Under the pieces are notes generated by a model. That model saw only the letters and a program-made list of their open reading frames with translations, was not told where the DNA came from and searched no databases. Below are positions 41,606 to 51,657 of a stretch of DNA of 64,000 nucleotides, piece by piece. Both the position numbers and the translations under genes were made by a program. Numbering within the stretch: position 1 is the first letter of the stretch; every line of letters starts with the position of its first letter. Source of the DNA: Xenorhabdus miraniensis (GTDB lineage: Bacteria; Pseudomonadota; Gammaproteobacteria; Enterobacterales; Enterobacteriaceae); contig NZ_NITZ01000001.1 of NCBI RefSeq assembly GCF_002632615.1, forward strand, positions 352,171-416,170, in the 5' to 3' direction.

Positions 41606-43117
41606 ATGCTGAGTTCTTCTTCGCTCTATGCCGCTATCGATTTAGGCTCAAACAGTTTCCACATGCTGGTGGTCCGTGAAATATCCGGTAGTATTCAAGT
41701 GGTCACCCGCATCAAGCGCAAAGTCAGGCTGGCTGCCGGGTTGGATAAAAATAACCATTTATCACAGCAGGCAATGGAACGGGGATGGCAGTGCCTCCGC
41801 CTTTTTTCCGAATACTTGCAGGATATTCCTGCCACGCAGATCCGCGTTGTTGCTACAGCGACCTTGCGTCTTGCAGCAAATTCGGATGAGTTTGTGAGAA
41901 AAGCTTCAGCAATATTGAGTAGTCCTGTCAATGTCATCAGTGGTGAAGAAGAGGCTTGCCTGATTTATCAAGGCGTTGCCCACACCACAGGTGGGCCTGA
42001 ACAACGGCTTGTCGTGGATATTGGAGGTGCCAGTACAGAACTCGTAACAGGCACCGGGGCTAAGGCCAGTCAGCTATTCAGTCTTGAAATGGGCTGCGTC
42101 ACTTGGCTGGAACGTTATTTCAATGATCGCAGCCTGACAGAAGAAAATTTCGCAAGAGCGGAATCGGCTGCCCATGTCATTCTAAGTTCTGTCACCACAA
42201 CTCTGCTTGAGCAGGGATGGCACATTTGCGTGGGCGCTTCCGGTACAGTACAGGCTTTGCAGGAAATCATGATCGCTCAGGGCATGGATGAGTTGATTAC
42301 CCTGCCTAAGCTTCAGCAACTTAAACATCAGGCAATTGAGTGCGGCAAGCTGGAAGAACTGGAAATTGATGGACTGACACTAGAACGGGCATTGGTTTTT
42401 CCCAGCGGTTTGGCAATCTTAATTGCTATTTTTCAGGCATTGAAAATCGAGAGCATGACACTGGCAGGTGGCGCATTGCGTGAAGGTTTGGTTTACGGGA
42501 TGCTGGATTTGCCAATTGAGCAAGATATTCGCGCAAAAACCCTGCGTAATATGCAGCATCGCTTTCAACTGGATATAGAACAAGCACAACGTGTCAGGCA
42601 GCTGGCAGAACACTTTTGCCAGCAAATCGCCAAGCCCTGGGAGTTGAATGAACGCTGCCGCGAATTATTGAGCAGTGCATGTTTACTCTATGAAATCGGC
42701 CTGTTCATTGATTTTCGTCAGGGATCCGCGCACTCCGCTTATCTGGTTAGCCACTTAGATCTGCCCGGTTATACACCTGCGCAAAAACGCTTGCTGGCTA
42801 CCCTGTTAAAAAATCAAAGTGGCCCTGTGGACTTAGCATCACTCAGCCAGCAGAATGCCCTGCCATCATTGCAGGCACAACGGCTATGTCGTTTATTGCG
42901 CCTCGCAATTATTTTCGCCAGCCGTCGGCGAGATGACTCTCTACCGGCTTTGCGGTTACGGGTAGAAGAAAATGAAACTCTCATGATCACCCTTCCCTAC
43001 CAATGGCAGATGGAACACTCACTCAGGGCTGAAGCATTGCAGCAGGAAATGAAATGGCAAAGTTATGTCCAATGGCCGCTGCTTCTTGAAGAACAGAATA
43101 ACTCCCGACCTAGCTGA
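41606..43117 (+). CDS. gppA: Guanosine-5'-triphosphate,3'-diphosphate pyrophosphatase GppA
   Basis: GppA converts pppGpp to ppGpp and can act on polyphosphate; it belongs to the ASKHA Ppx/GppA family. The 503-residue product (E. coli 494) has the phosphate-1 motif [14 protein letters not shown], the phosphate-2 segment [14 protein letters not shown] with GEEEACLIY between them, and the adenosine-type motif [15 protein letters not shown]. The C-terminal helical HD-like domain is complete. It follows rhlB by 58 bases, the conserved order. Confidence 0.96.
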   Translation: MLSSSSLYAAIDLGSNSFHMLVVREISGSIQVVTRIKRKVRLAAGLDKNNHLSQQAMERGWQCLRLFSEYLQDIPATQIRVVATATLRLAANSDEFVRKASAILSSPVNVISGEEEACLIYQGVAHTTGGPEQRLVVDIGGASTELVTGTGAKASQLFSLEMGCVTWLERYFNDRSLTEENFARAESAAHVILSSVTTTLLEQGWHICVGASGTVQALQEIMIAQGMDELITLPKLQQLKHQAIECGKLEELEIDGLTLERALVFPSGLAILIAIFQALKIESMTLAGGALREGLVYGMLDLPIEQDIRAKTLRNMQHRFQLDIEQAQRVRQLAEHFCQQIAKPWELNERCRELLSSACLLYEIGLFIDFRQGSAHSAYLVSHLDLPGYTPAQKRLLATLLKNQSGPVDLASLSQQNALPSLQAQRLCRLLRLAIIFASRRRDDSLPALRLRVEENETLMITLPYQWQMEHSLRAEALQQEMKWQSYVQWPLLLEEQNNSRPS

Positions 43118-43131
43118 TCCTGTATTTCCAT

Positions 43132-43158
43132 ACCCTGTATTCATGCCGGATACAGGGT
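43132..43158. terminator. Terminator between gppA and rep
   Basis: ACCCTGTAT and ATACAGGGT form a 9-base-pair stem with a 9-base loop, followed by TTTTCAT on the plus strand. It lies between convergent gppA and rep and may serve both. Confidence 0.7.
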
Positions 43159-43172
43159 TTTCATCAAGTGGC

Positions 43173-45203
43173 TTACCTGCCAATATTTTTCTGTCCAAGC
43201 CCCAAACGCGATTTAATATCCGCAAGGCGTGATTGCCCCTGTTTCATTCGTTCTTCCGCACTTATCACCCGCTTCCCCCGCGGCCAATGCAAGTCATCTT
43301 GTGGCAATTCCAGCAAGAATCTGCTTGGTTCAGGACGAATGAGTTCACCATACTGGCGACGTTCTTTACTCAGTGTGAAAAAAAGCTCTCTCTGCGCACG
43401 GGTAATGCCGACATAAGCCAGACGGCGCTCTTCCTCTATATTATTTTCATCAATGCTGCTTTGATGCGGTAACAAGCCTTCTTCCATTCCCACCAGAAAC
43501 ACATAAGGAAATTCTAATCCCTTAGAAGCATGTAACGTCATTAGCTGAACCTGATCCAGCTCTTCATCTTCCTCTCCCCGTTCCAGCATATCTCGCAATG
43601 TAAAACGAGCGACGACTTGAGAAAGCGTCATGGGATCATTCAAATCATCGCCTTCAAGCATTTCACTCATCCAGGTGAAGAGTTGGTTGACGTTTTTCAT
43701 TCTCATTTCAGCCGCTTTTGGGCTGGGCGAAGTCTCATATAACCAGCTTTCGTAATCCATACCACGAAGTAAGTCTCTCACTGCCAGCAATGGCTCATGC
43801 TCCGCCTGACGGGATATTTCATCCATCCAATGAGTGAAACGCTGTAATGCAGCCAGACCACGCCCGCTCAGATGTTGTTCCAAGCCAAGGTCAAAACTGG
43901 CCTGATACAGACTCTTGTTACGTTGATTTGCCCACTCTCCCAATTTCTGGATCGTTACCGCACCAATTTCTCGCCGTGGTGTATTAACGATGCGCAGAAA
44001 CGCACTATCATCTTCAGGATTGGTTAAAACACGCAGGTAAGAGAGCAAGTCCTTGATTTCAGGTCGGGAAAAGAACGACGTTCCTCCCGAAATGCGATAA
44101 GGAATACGGTTTTGCATCAACATTTTTTCGAAGATCCGGGACTGGTGATTACCACGATAAAGGATCGCGTAATCTTTATATTCCGTTTTATTGATAAAGT
44201 GATGAGCGATCAATTCTCCTACCACACGCTCAGCTTCATGATCTTCATTATTCGCTTCTATCACCCTGAGCGGGTCACCATAATTCAACTCTGAAAAGAG
44301 TTTTTTCTCAAATACATGAGGGTTGTTGGCAATCAGGATGTTCGCCGCTTTCAATATCCGTCCCGATGAACGGTAATTTTGTTCCAGCTTAATGACATTC
44401 AACTGCGGAAAGTCCTCTTTCAGCAGGATCAAATTTTGTGGACGAGCGCCGCGCCACGAATAAATGGATTGATCATCATCACCAACCACCGTAAAACGTG
44501 CACGGTTACCAACCAATAGCCTCACCAATTGATACTGGCTCGTATTGGTATCTTGGTATTCATCCACCAGCAAATAGCGAATTTTATTCTGCCAACGTTC
44601 CCTGACTTCTTCATCACGCATGAGCAGCAGTGTCGGTTTGGTGATCAGATCATCAAAATCAAGGACGTTACAACTGTTCAGATGCAAATCATAACGGCGA
44701 TAACACTCTGCAAATTGATGTTCTTGTGCCGAACGGGCTGTCCTGATCACCTGCTCTGGCGACATTAAGTCATTCTTCCAGTTGGAAATGCAGGAGATAA
44801 GTTTTTGTAACAGATCTTTATCTTCTTCCAGCAGATCCGCGGTAAGATCTCTCAGCAATGCCATCTGATCTTGATCATCAAACAGTGAAAAATTACTTTT
44901 CATGCCCAGCGCCTTGTATTCGCGCTTGACGATTTCTAAGCCCAAAGTATGAAAAGTTGAGATCGTCAGCCCTTTCGTTTCCTTGCGGCCTAAAGTCTGC
45001 GCGACACGCTCTTTCATCTCACGTGCCGCCTTATTGGTGAAAGTCACCGCGGCAATCTGGCGCGCTTGATAACCACAGGTACGGATCAGATGGGCTATTT
45101 TATTGGTGATCACCCGGGTTTTACCGGAACCTGCACCTGCCAGAACCAGACAAGGCCCTGTGACAAATTCAACCGCTTGTTGTTGGTTTGGATTTAATCG
45201 CAT
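43173..45203 (-). CDS. rep: ATP-dependent DNA helicase Rep
   Basis: Rep is a superfamily 1 3'-5' helicase that helps replication forks pass protein barriers. The 676-residue product (E. coli 673) has Walker A GAGSGKT at 23-29, [27 protein letters not shown] and [13 protein letters not shown]. It is about 45 residues shorter than UvrD in this window and lacks the UvrD Tudor-type end. The two are distinct paralogues, each in its E. coli position. Confidence 0.97.
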   Translation of the reverse strand: MRLNPNQQQAVEFVTGPCLVLAGAGSGKTRVITNKIAHLIRTCGYQARQIAAVTFTNKAAREMKERVAQTLGRKETKGLTISTFHTLGLEIVKREYKALGMKSNFSLFDDQDQMALLRDLTADLLEEDKDLLQKLISCISNWKNDLMSPEQVIRTARSAQEHQFAECYRRYDLHLNSCNVLDFDDLITKPTLLLMRDEEVRERWQNKIRYLLVDEYQDTNTSQYQLVRLLVGNRARFTVVGDDDQSIYSWRGARPQNLILLKEDFPQLNVIKLEQNYRSSGRILKAANILIANNPHVFEKKLFSELNYGDPLRVIEANNEDHEAERVVGELIAHHFINKTEYKDYAILYRGNHQSRIFEKMLMQNRIPYRISGGTSFFSRPEIKDLLSYLRVLTNPEDDSAFLRIVNTPRREIGAVTIQKLGEWANQRNKSLYQASFDLGLEQHLSGRGLAALQRFTHWMDEISRQAEHEPLLAVRDLLRGMDYESWLYETSPSPKAAEMRMKNVNQLFTWMSEMLEGDDLNDPMTLSQVVARFTLRDMLERGEEDEELDQVQLMTLHASKGLEFPYVFLVGMEEGLLPHQSSIDENNIEEERRLAYVGITRAQRELFFTLSKERRQYGELIRPEPSRFLLELPQDDLHWPRGKRVISAEERMKQGQSRLADIKSRLGLGQKNIGR

Positions 45204-45761
45204 ACTGTTTCGAAGATTATATCTGGATGAAAGATCAGGAAACAGAATTGTAGCAGAAAGTAAGTCTCAGAGGCGGTTTTCTTTACGTAAGTAAATTATT
45301 GCAAGATAAAAGAGTAAGAAGTGCCAATATATTCCATTTTTAAGTTTTCAATTCATATTAAGGTTCTCGATCATTTTATTTTTCAATGGATTAATAAAAA
45401 ACAGAAAAATCAAGAATAAACACCAACCGATAACCTTAGCCGAAATTATTCTTATCCCTCTGTTATTTATCCATTTTTAACTTATATCCAGACATATCAG
45501 GGAAGCAGATGGGCAAATCATTATTATTCATTACCTTGCTGGATAGCCGTTATCAATATCATCATAAACCTTTTTACATGAGTATTAATTGATTATTAGT
45601 AAGGTAAAATTAACCCGATTATTTTTCACTGCGGATTTCAATTAATTCATCTGAATAAATGGTGATTTTCTATTAATTGAAATACATAACATTTGTTTAC
45701 TTTCATTAGTGCTATAACAATTATTACGTTATTAACATGAAGTCAATAAAAGGGAGATAAT
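45204..45761. other. AT-rich spacer upstream of the HDAC-like gene
   Basis: No gene is seen in about 560 bases. In E. coli ppiC lies between rep and ilvC; nothing resembling parvulin is visible here on either strand. A 12-base inverted repeat (listed separately) lies near the downstream gene, whose ribosome site AGGGAGA ends the spacer. Confidence 0.55.
45635..45683. promoter_or_regulatory. 12-base inverted repeat upstream of the HDAC-like gene
   Basis: ATTTCAATTAAT and ATTAATTGAAAT are perfect complements separated by 25 bases, 79 bases before the downstream start. The arms may be a paired operator or a transcript hairpin. I cannot name a regulator. Confidence 0.4.
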
Positions 45762-46880
45762 ATGGTGCTACGTAAGACAGGCTTTTTCTTTGACGAATAC
45801 TGTTTCTGGCATAATTCTGGGTTACAACATGTTGTCGTACTCCCCGTTGGTGGATGGGTACAGCCCCCCAGCAGTGCGGGACATGCTGAATCACCAGAAA
45901 CCAAACGCAGAATGAAAAGCCTGATGGATGTTTCGGGTTTAAGTAACTCATTGCGATTACGGAGTGCTGAACCTCTTGATGACGCAACGTTAAGACTGGT
46001 TCACACCGAGGATTATTTACAATGTCTTAAATCCGTAAGTGATAATGGCGGAGGAGTGTTAGGATCTGAAGCCACAATAGGACAAGGCAGCTATGAAATC
46101 GCTAAATTGTCCGCCGGACTCACCTATGCGGCAGTAAAAGCCGTGTTACAAGGCGAATTAGATAATGCCTACAGCCTGTCCCGCCCTCCCGGACATCACT
46201 GCCTGCCGGATAAAGCGATGGGCTTCTGTTTCCTTGCCAATATCGCCCTTGCCATTGAACATGCCAAAGAACAGCTTGGCGTAGGCCGGGTAGCCGTTAT
46301 TGACTGGGATGTTCACCACGGCAATGGCACACAACATATCTTCTGGGAGCGTGATGACGTTTTGACTATTTCACTGCATCAGGATGGTTGTTATCCAGAA
46401 GGCTACAGTGGTGAAGAAGATATCGGTGCAGGCAAGGGAGAAGGCTTCAATATCAATATTCCATTGATGGCCGGCGCTGGACATAATAGTTATCTCTATG
46501 CCATGGATCAAATTGTGCTTCCTGCCCTGCGACGCTACCAACCAGAGCTGATTATCGTTGCCTGCGGCTATGACGCCAATGCCTTTGATCCTCTCGCACG
46601 GATGCAGCTGCACAGTGACAGTTTCCGTGAAATGACCCGCAAGGTACAACAAGCAGCGGATGAATTGTGTCATGGCAAATTAGTTATGGTGCACGAAGGT
46701 GGTTATTCAGAAGCCTATGTCCCTTTCTGTGGATTAGCTGTCATAGAGGAACTCAGTGGCATTCGTACCGATGTCATTGATCCTTCACTGAACACTATTC
46801 AATTGCAGCAACCTAAAGAGCGATTTGAAGCATTTCAGCGTCAGGCCATTGATGAGCTGAAACGGCAATTCAATCTGTAA
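45762..46880 (+). CDS. Class II histone-deacetylase-like amidohydrolase
   Basis: This is a zinc-dependent deacetylase of the HDAC/acetylpolyamine amidohydrolase superfamily. Bacterial members remove acetyl or similar groups from small amides or protein lysines; the substrate here is unknown. The 372-residue product has His145-His146 (RPPGHHCLPD), zinc ligands Asp183, His185 (DWDVHHGNG) and Asp271 (CGYDANAFDPLARM), and the catalytic Tyr315 in HEGGYSEAY. All catalytic positions are present. The ribosome site AGGGAGATA is strong. It takes the place of ppiC between rep and ilvC and is convergent with ilvC, which suggests replacement. Confidence 0.9.
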   Translation: MVLRKTGFFFDEYCFWHNSGLQHVVVLPVGGWVQPPSSAGHAESPETKRRMKSLMDVSGLSNSLRLRSAEPLDDATLRLVHTEDYLQCLKSVSDNGGGVLGSEATIGQGSYEIAKLSAGLTYAAVKAVLQGELDNAYSLSRPPGHHCLPDKAMGFCFLANIALAIEHAKEQLGVGRVAVIDWDVHHGNGTQHIFWERDDVLTISLHQDGCYPEGYSGEEDIGAGKGEGFNINIPLMAGAGHNSYLYAMDQIVLPALRRYQPELIIVACGYDANAFDPLARMQLHSDSFREMTRKVQQAADELCHGKLVMVHEGGYSEAYVPFCGLAVIEELSGIRTDVIDPSLNTIQLQQPKERFEAFQRQAIDELKRQFNL

Positions 46881-46934
46881 GAATTACCTATAACCAGTAG
46901 ATTTCAAATGATTGCCTGAAGATGGAAAGAACAA

Positions 46935-46962
46935 CCTGCCCGATGAAATAACGTCGGGCAGG
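46935..46962. terminator. Bidirectional terminator between the HDAC-like gene and ilvC
   Basis: CCTGCCCGA and TCGGGCAGG form a perfect 9-base-pair stem with a 10-base loop. T-rich DNA follows on both strands. It separates two convergent genes. Confidence 0.75.
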
Positions 46963-46991
46963 GAATATATTATTTTCTTCGCCGACTGATA

Positions 46992-48470
46992 TTATCCGCC
47001 AACCGCAATACGTTTCATATCAGTCATATAACCACGCAGGGTACGACCGATAGTTTCAATCGGATGGTTACGGATCGCTTCATTCACATCACGCAGTTGG
47101 GTATTGTCGATACCACGATCTGCGACTGCCTTCCCTAAATCTCCCGCTTGCAGAGTTGCCATGAATTTTTCTTTCAGCAACGGAACCGCAACGTAAGAGA
47201 ACAGGTAATTGCCATATTCTGCCGTATCGGAAATGACTACGTTCATTTCATACAGGCGCTTGCGGGCAATGGTGTTCGCAATTAACGGCAGTTCATGCAG
47301 GGATTCGTAATAAGCTGATTCTGCAATAATGCCGGAATCAACCATCGTTTCAAATGCCAGCTCTACGCCAGCCTTGACCATCGCGATCATCAACACACCA
47401 TGATCAAAGTATTCCTGCTCACTGATGTTGCCATTGTAATCAGGGTAATTTTCAAATGGCGTTTTGCCAGTTTCTTCACGCCAAGTCAGCAGGTTTTTAT
47501 CATCATTCGCCCAATCAGCCATCATTGTGGAAGAGAATTCACCAGAAATGATGTCATCCATATGTTTTTGGAACAACGGAGCCAGAATAGTTTTTAACTG
47601 CTCAGAAAGGGCATAGGCACGCAGTTTCGCCGGATTGGAAAGGCGATCCATCATCAGTGTAATCCCCCCTTGTTTCAGGGCTTCTGTAATGGTTTCCCAG
47701 CCAAACTGAATTAATTTACCTGCATAGCCTGGTTCGGCACCATCAGCAATCAGGTGGTCATAACACAGCAGAGAACCTACCTGTAACATGCCACACAGAA
47801 TGGTTTGTTCACCCATCAAGTCAGATTTAACTTCTGCTACGAACGAAGATTCCAGAACACCTGCGCGATGCCCACCTGTTGCGGCTGCCCACGCTTTCGC
47901 AATCGCCATCCCCTCGCCTTTTGCATCATTTTCTGGGTGCACGGCAATCAGGGTAGGAACACCAAATCCACGCTTATATTCTTCGCGAACTTCCGTTCCC
48001 GGGCACTTAGGAGCAACCATCACAACCGTGATATCCTTGCGTACCTGCTCACCCACTTCAACGATATTAAAACCGTGGGAATAACCCAGTGCTGCTCCTT
48101 CTTTCATCAAGGGCTGAACAGCCTGAACCACCGCTGAGTGTTGTTTATCTGGTGTCAGGTTAATAACCAAATCGGCTTGTGGAATTAATTCTTCATAAGT
48201 GCCAACCCTGAAGCCATTTTCGGTTGCTTTACGCCATGACGCACGTTTTTCATCAATGGCTTCTTTACGCAAAGCATAAGAGATATCCAAACCCGAATCA
48301 CGCATGTTAAGACCTTGGTTTAGCCCTTGTGCACCACAGCCGACGATCACCACTTTCTTGTCTTTTAAATACCCTGTCTCGTCAGCAAACTCTTCCCGTG
48401 CCATAAAACGACATTTGCCTAACTGTGCCAATTGCTGGCGCAAGTTCAACGTATCAAAATAATTAGCCAT
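46992..48470 (-). CDS. ilvC: Ketol-acid reductoisomerase (class II)
   Basis: IlvC isomerises and reduces acetolactate or acetohydroxybutyrate with NADPH, the second common step to valine and isoleucine. The 492-residue product (E. coli 491) is the long class II form. It has the Rossmann region [49 protein letters not shown], and two knotted C-terminal repeats with [14 protein letters not shown]. It is divergent from its activator gene ilvY, and an IlvY-like operator lies between. Confidence 0.97.
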   Translation of the reverse strand: MANYFDTLNLRQQLAQLGKCRFMAREEFADETGYLKDKKVVIVGCGAQGLNQGLNMRDSGLDISYALRKEAIDEKRASWRKATENGFRVGTYEELIPQADLVINLTPDKQHSAVVQAVQPLMKEGAALGYSHGFNIVEVGEQVRKDITVVMVAPKCPGTEVREEYKRGFGVPTLIAVHPENDAKGEGMAIAKAWAAATGGHRAGVLESSFVAEVKSDLMGEQTILCGMLQVGSLLCYDHLIADGAEPGYAGKLIQFGWETITEALKQGGITLMMDRLSNPAKLRAYALSEQLKTILAPLFQKHMDDIISGEFSSTMMADWANDDKNLLTWREETGKTPFENYPDYNGNISEQEYFDHGVLMIAMVKAGVELAFETMVDSGIIAESAYYESLHELPLIANTIARKRLYEMNVVISDTAEYGNYLFSYVAVPLLKEKFMATLQAGDLGKAVADRGIDNTQLRDVNEAIRNHPIETIGRTLRGYMTDMKRIAVGG

Positions 48471-48564
48471 GGTGACTCCGTTATAATTAGGTGTGATGTT
48501 GTTTGCATAGTGCCAATATATGACATGAAAGCCATTGCTTAAATTGATATATTAACAAGACTAT

Positions 48565-48581
48565 ATTGCAATTTATGCAAT
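48565..48581. promoter_or_regulatory. Probable IlvY operator in the ilvC-ilvY gap
   Basis: ATTGCA-ATTTA-TGCAAT is a perfect inverted repeat containing the T-N11-A pattern bound by LysR-type regulators. It sits between divergent ilvC and ilvY, where IlvY binds in E. coli and activates ilvC in response to acetolactate. Confidence 0.65.
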
Positions 48582-48626
48582 AGTGATCTCTACACTAAAA
48601 AGTCTTTAGGCAAAGGGCGCGAAACA

Positions 48627-49508
48627 ATGGATCTACGTGATTTAAAACTGTTTTTACACCTTGCAGAAAGTTGTCACTTTGGACGCTCTGCCAAGGCTAT
48701 GCACGTCAGCCCATCCACGCTTTCACGCCAGATCCAGCGCCTTGAAGAATTATTGGGGCATCCACTTTTTCTACGCGATAACCGAACGGTAAAACTGACC
48801 ACAGCCGGCGAACAGTTAAAGCAATTTGCTCAACAAACACTCCTGCAATATAAACAACTACAGCATTCGTTAAACCATCAAAGTTCATCACTAACAGGAG
48901 AGTTACGCCTGTTCTGTTCAGTGACTGCTGCATATAGCCATTTGCCACAAGTATTAGATAAATTCCGGGCTGAACACCCTTTGGTGGAAATAAAACTGAC
49001 AACTGGGGATGCTGCTGATGCCGTGGATAAAGTCCAATCTGATGCTGCTGATTTGGGTATTGCGGGCAAGCCAGAGAAGCTACCTGATAATGTTAGTTTT
49101 ACTAAAATAGGTGAAATACCGTTGGTACTGATTGCGCCCTCCCTTCCTTGTACCGTGAGAACCTTGGCGACACAGGCCTCCCCCGATTGGGATAACATTC
49201 CTTTTATCCTGCCTGAGCATGGCCCTTCCCGTAAACGCATTGAGCTTTGGTTCCGTCGGCACAAGATCCTGCATCCCGTCATTTATGCAACAGTTTCCGG
49301 TCATGAAGCCATTGTTTCTATGGTGGCATTAGGTTGTGGGATTGCATTAATCCCTGCGGTTGTCGTCGAAAATAGTTCTGAAACGGTACGTAACCGCATC
49401 TCTCTGCTGGAAAATATTTCTCTGGTTGAACCGTTTGAATTGGGTGTTTGCGCGCTGAGCAAGCGTTTAAGCGACCCTTTAGTTAAGGCGTTTTGGAAGC
49501 TGTTGTAA
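48627..49508 (+). CDS. ilvY: LysR-type regulator IlvY, activator of ilvC
   Basis: IlvY activates ilvC when bound to acetolactate or acetohydroxybutyrate and represses itself. The 293-residue product (E. coli 297) has an N-terminal winged helix-turn-helix (HFGRSAKAMHVSPSTLSRQIQRLEELLGHPLF, about 17-48). The C-terminal inducer domain includes VEIKLTTGDAADAVDKVQSDAADLGIAG. Its position divergent from ilvC supports the name. Unlike E. coli, an AraC-type gene follows 38 bases downstream on the same strand. Confidence 0.95.
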   Translation: MDLRDLKLFLHLAESCHFGRSAKAMHVSPSTLSRQIQRLEELLGHPLFLRDNRTVKLTTAGEQLKQFAQQTLLQYKQLQHSLNHQSSSLTGELRLFCSVTAAYSHLPQVLDKFRAEHPLVEIKLTTGDAADAVDKVQSDAADLGIAGKPEKLPDNVSFTKIGEIPLVLIAPSLPCTVRTLATQASPDWDNIPFILPEHGPSRKRIELWFRRHKILHPVIYATVSGHEAIVSMVALGCGIALIPAVVVENSSETVRNRISLLENISLVEPFELGVCALSKRLSDPLVKAFWKLL

Positions 49509-49546
49509 TCTGCGAACGGCTGTAATCTGGGAATAGGTCATTCGAT

Positions 49547-50350
49547 ATGAGACGCAAAATAGACAGGCATCTTGAAGCAGTCAGGTTATATGAGTATCAC
49601 AAACAATACCTAGTGCTTTCTCATAATATGAAAACAGAGTGGCATCGCCATCCTTGTATCCAATTGAGTGTTTCATATGATTATTCACAAATGAAAATTG
49701 ATACTGAACAAGGATCACAGCAAGCCTATGGTTTTATTATCGCCGGCAATATTAAACATAGATTACATTCTGAAAATAAATCCTGTTTCCATTTCCTGAT
49801 AGATCCCGCTCATTCCTTATATCATTTGCTGTTACATCAAATGAAAAATGCCGACATTATCTATCTCAAACCAGACTCCGCCCGTTTAATAGCAGATTAT
49901 TTCATCCATTGCTTACAATCAGACGTACCACCAAACATTCTTGCCCTAAACAATTATTTGAATGATATTGATGATTGTCATTGCTCTCAGGATACCCGAA
50001 TTATAAAAGCGACGACGCTTATTACTGAATTACCCGTTAAAAGCATCTCTTCCAGTAAATTATCAGGTCATCTCTTTCTTTCAGAAAGCCGATTTTTGCA
50101 TTTATTCCGGCAGGAAATGGGAACAAATTTCCGTGGTTATTTATTGTGGAAACGCTTCCATCACGCACTTGAAAAAATAAACTCACCAGATTCATTGACG
50201 CTATTGGCTGCCCATAGCGGATTTTCTGACAGTGCGCATTTTAGCCGAACAGGTATGATGTTATATGGATTCAGCCCTTCTGAATTGAAAAACGCCAGCA
50301 TGGCTTTTTCTGATATTTGCCTCAGAAAGATTTCTTCGAAAAAAAGATAA
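49547..50350 (+). CDS. AraC-family transcriptional regulator
   Basis: The 267-residue product has a cupin-like N-terminal half starting with the His-rich HNMKTEWHRHPCIQLSV, and a C-terminal AraC DNA-binding domain (about 160-255). The two helix-turn-helix units are SSSKLSGHLFLSESRFLHLFRQEMGTNFRGYL and SLTLLAAHSGFSDSAHFSRTGMMLYGFSPSEL. The ligand is unknown. It sits directly before the emrA-emrB pair on the same strand, so it may control those efflux genes; this is inference from position. Confidence 0.85.
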   Translation: MRRKIDRHLEAVRLYEYHKQYLVLSHNMKTEWHRHPCIQLSVSYDYSQMKIDTEQGSQQAYGFIIAGNIKHRLHSENKSCFHFLIDPAHSLYHLLLHQMKNADIIYLKPDSARLIADYFIHCLQSDVPPNILALNNYLNDIDDCHCSQDTRIIKATTLITELPVKSISSSKLSGHLFLSESRFLHLFRQEMGTNFRGYLLWKRFHHALEKINSPDSLTLLAAHSGFSDSAHFSRTGMMLYGFSPSELKNASMAFSDICLRKISSKKR

Positions 50351-50489
50351 GATAGCCAGTTTATTCAATTAAAAAATTTCCCCCACCACTAATCTACCTC
50401 TCCATTAAGCTCATTTTAAAAGCCAACACCAGGTAAACATAAATAACGCTATTTTCGCATTGTGATGATAAAAAATGGTGGAAAAAATA

Positions 50490-51650
50490 ATGCCAAAATC
50501 GTCAGTAATTACAGACAAAAAATCAAAACGTAAACTGGCTCTGCTCCTTGCAACCCTGCTATTTGTCTCTGCTGGCTTAGGTTATCTCGCTTATTGGTTT
50601 ACTGTGCTGCGCCATTATCAAATAACCGAAGATGCTTATGTTGTTGGCAATCAAGTGCAGGTAATGGCACAGATTTCAGGCAGCGTAACAAGTATTCATG
50701 CTGACAATACTGATTTTGTCCGTCAGGGCGACATTTTGGTGAGCTTGAATGCCATTGATGCTGAGCACGCTTTTGAGCGGGCAAAAAATGTACTTGCCAA
50801 TAGTGTCCGGCAAACTCATCAGGTCATGATTGATAATGAGAAATTGCAAGCCAATATCGATCTGAAACAGACAAAATTGCAGCAGGCAATAGATGATCTA
50901 AAACGACGTGAACATTTAGGGGTAACGGGTGCCATCGCGAAAGAAAGCCTGATCCATACTCGTAATAATGTCCAGATGGCAAAGTCTGAACTGCGTTTTG
51001 CGCAGCAACAATATCATGCCAACAAGGCAATGGTTATCGACACCCCGCTGAAACATCAGCCCTCTGTTAAACTGGCGGCAACCCGGCTCCGTGATGCTTG
51101 GTTAACCTTACAGCGCACCCGTATTGTCGCCCCCGTCACAGGTTATGTATCTCGTCGCAATGTACAAGTAGGATCACAAATTAAAAATGGGGCTCCTTTC
51201 ATGGTTATCGTTCCTGCTGACCAGCTTTGGGTGGAAGCAAACTTCAAAGAAGTCCAGCTTACCCATGTTCGCATCGGTCAACCTGTAACGCTAACCAGCG
51301 ATTTTTACGGTAGTGACGTTTCTTATACAGGTAAAGTTGTCGGTTTGGATATGGGGACGGGCAGTGCCTTTTCTTTATTGCCGGCTCAAAATGCCACTGG
51401 GAACTGGGTAAAAGTTGTCCAACGACTGCCTGTCCGAATTACTCTGGAATCACAACAACTCATTGATTACCCATTGCGCATCGGGTTATCTATGCACGCC
51501 TCTATTGATACCAGAAATCAAGACGGCGTAGTCCTCGCCCAAGTACCTCGCCAAGGGATAGTGTATCAAACCGATGTTTTGTCTTACGACACCGAAGAAA
51601 TTGACTCGTTGATTAGTGACATTATTTCGATGAACACCAGCAAAGGATGA
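50490..51650 (+). CDS. emrA: EmrA-like membrane fusion protein (HlyD family)
   Basis: This is the periplasmic adaptor of a tripartite MFS efflux pump. The 386-residue product has one N-terminal membrane helix (about 16-38), a lipoyl half-motif near 50-90 (EDAYVVGNQVQVMAQISGSV), a coiled-coil hairpin at about 95-190, the second lipoyl half (RIVAPVTGYVSRRNVQVGSQIKNG), and a beta-barrel domain (LWVEANFKEVQLTHVRIGQPV). I chose the ATG at 50490, which has a GGTGGA site seven bases before it; a start at 50475 has none. The exact substrate is unknown. It may use TolC encoded elsewhere. Confidence 0.9.
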   Translation: MPKSSVITDKKSKRKLALLLATLLFVSAGLGYLAYWFTVLRHYQITEDAYVVGNQVQVMAQISGSVTSIHADNTDFVRQGDILVSLNAIDAEHAFERAKNVLANSVRQTHQVMIDNEKLQANIDLKQTKLQQAIDDLKRREHLGVTGAIAKESLIHTRNNVQMAKSELRFAQQQYHANKAMVIDTPLKHQPSVKLAATRLRDAWLTLQRTRIVAPVTGYVSRRNVQVGSQIKNGAPFMVIVPADQLWVEANFKEVQLTHVRIGQPVTLTSDFYGSDVSYTGKVVGLDMGTGSAFSLLPAQNATGNWVKVVQRLPVRITLESQQLIDYPLRIGLSMHASIDTRNQDGVVLAQVPRQGIVYQTDVLSYDTEEIDSLISDIISMNTSKG

Positions 51651-51657
51651 GATCAAT

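Noticed and set aside
43173..45203. Rep as a duplicate of UvrD
   Set aside because: Both are superfamily 1 helicases, but each matches a distinct E. coli gene in length, motifs and position.
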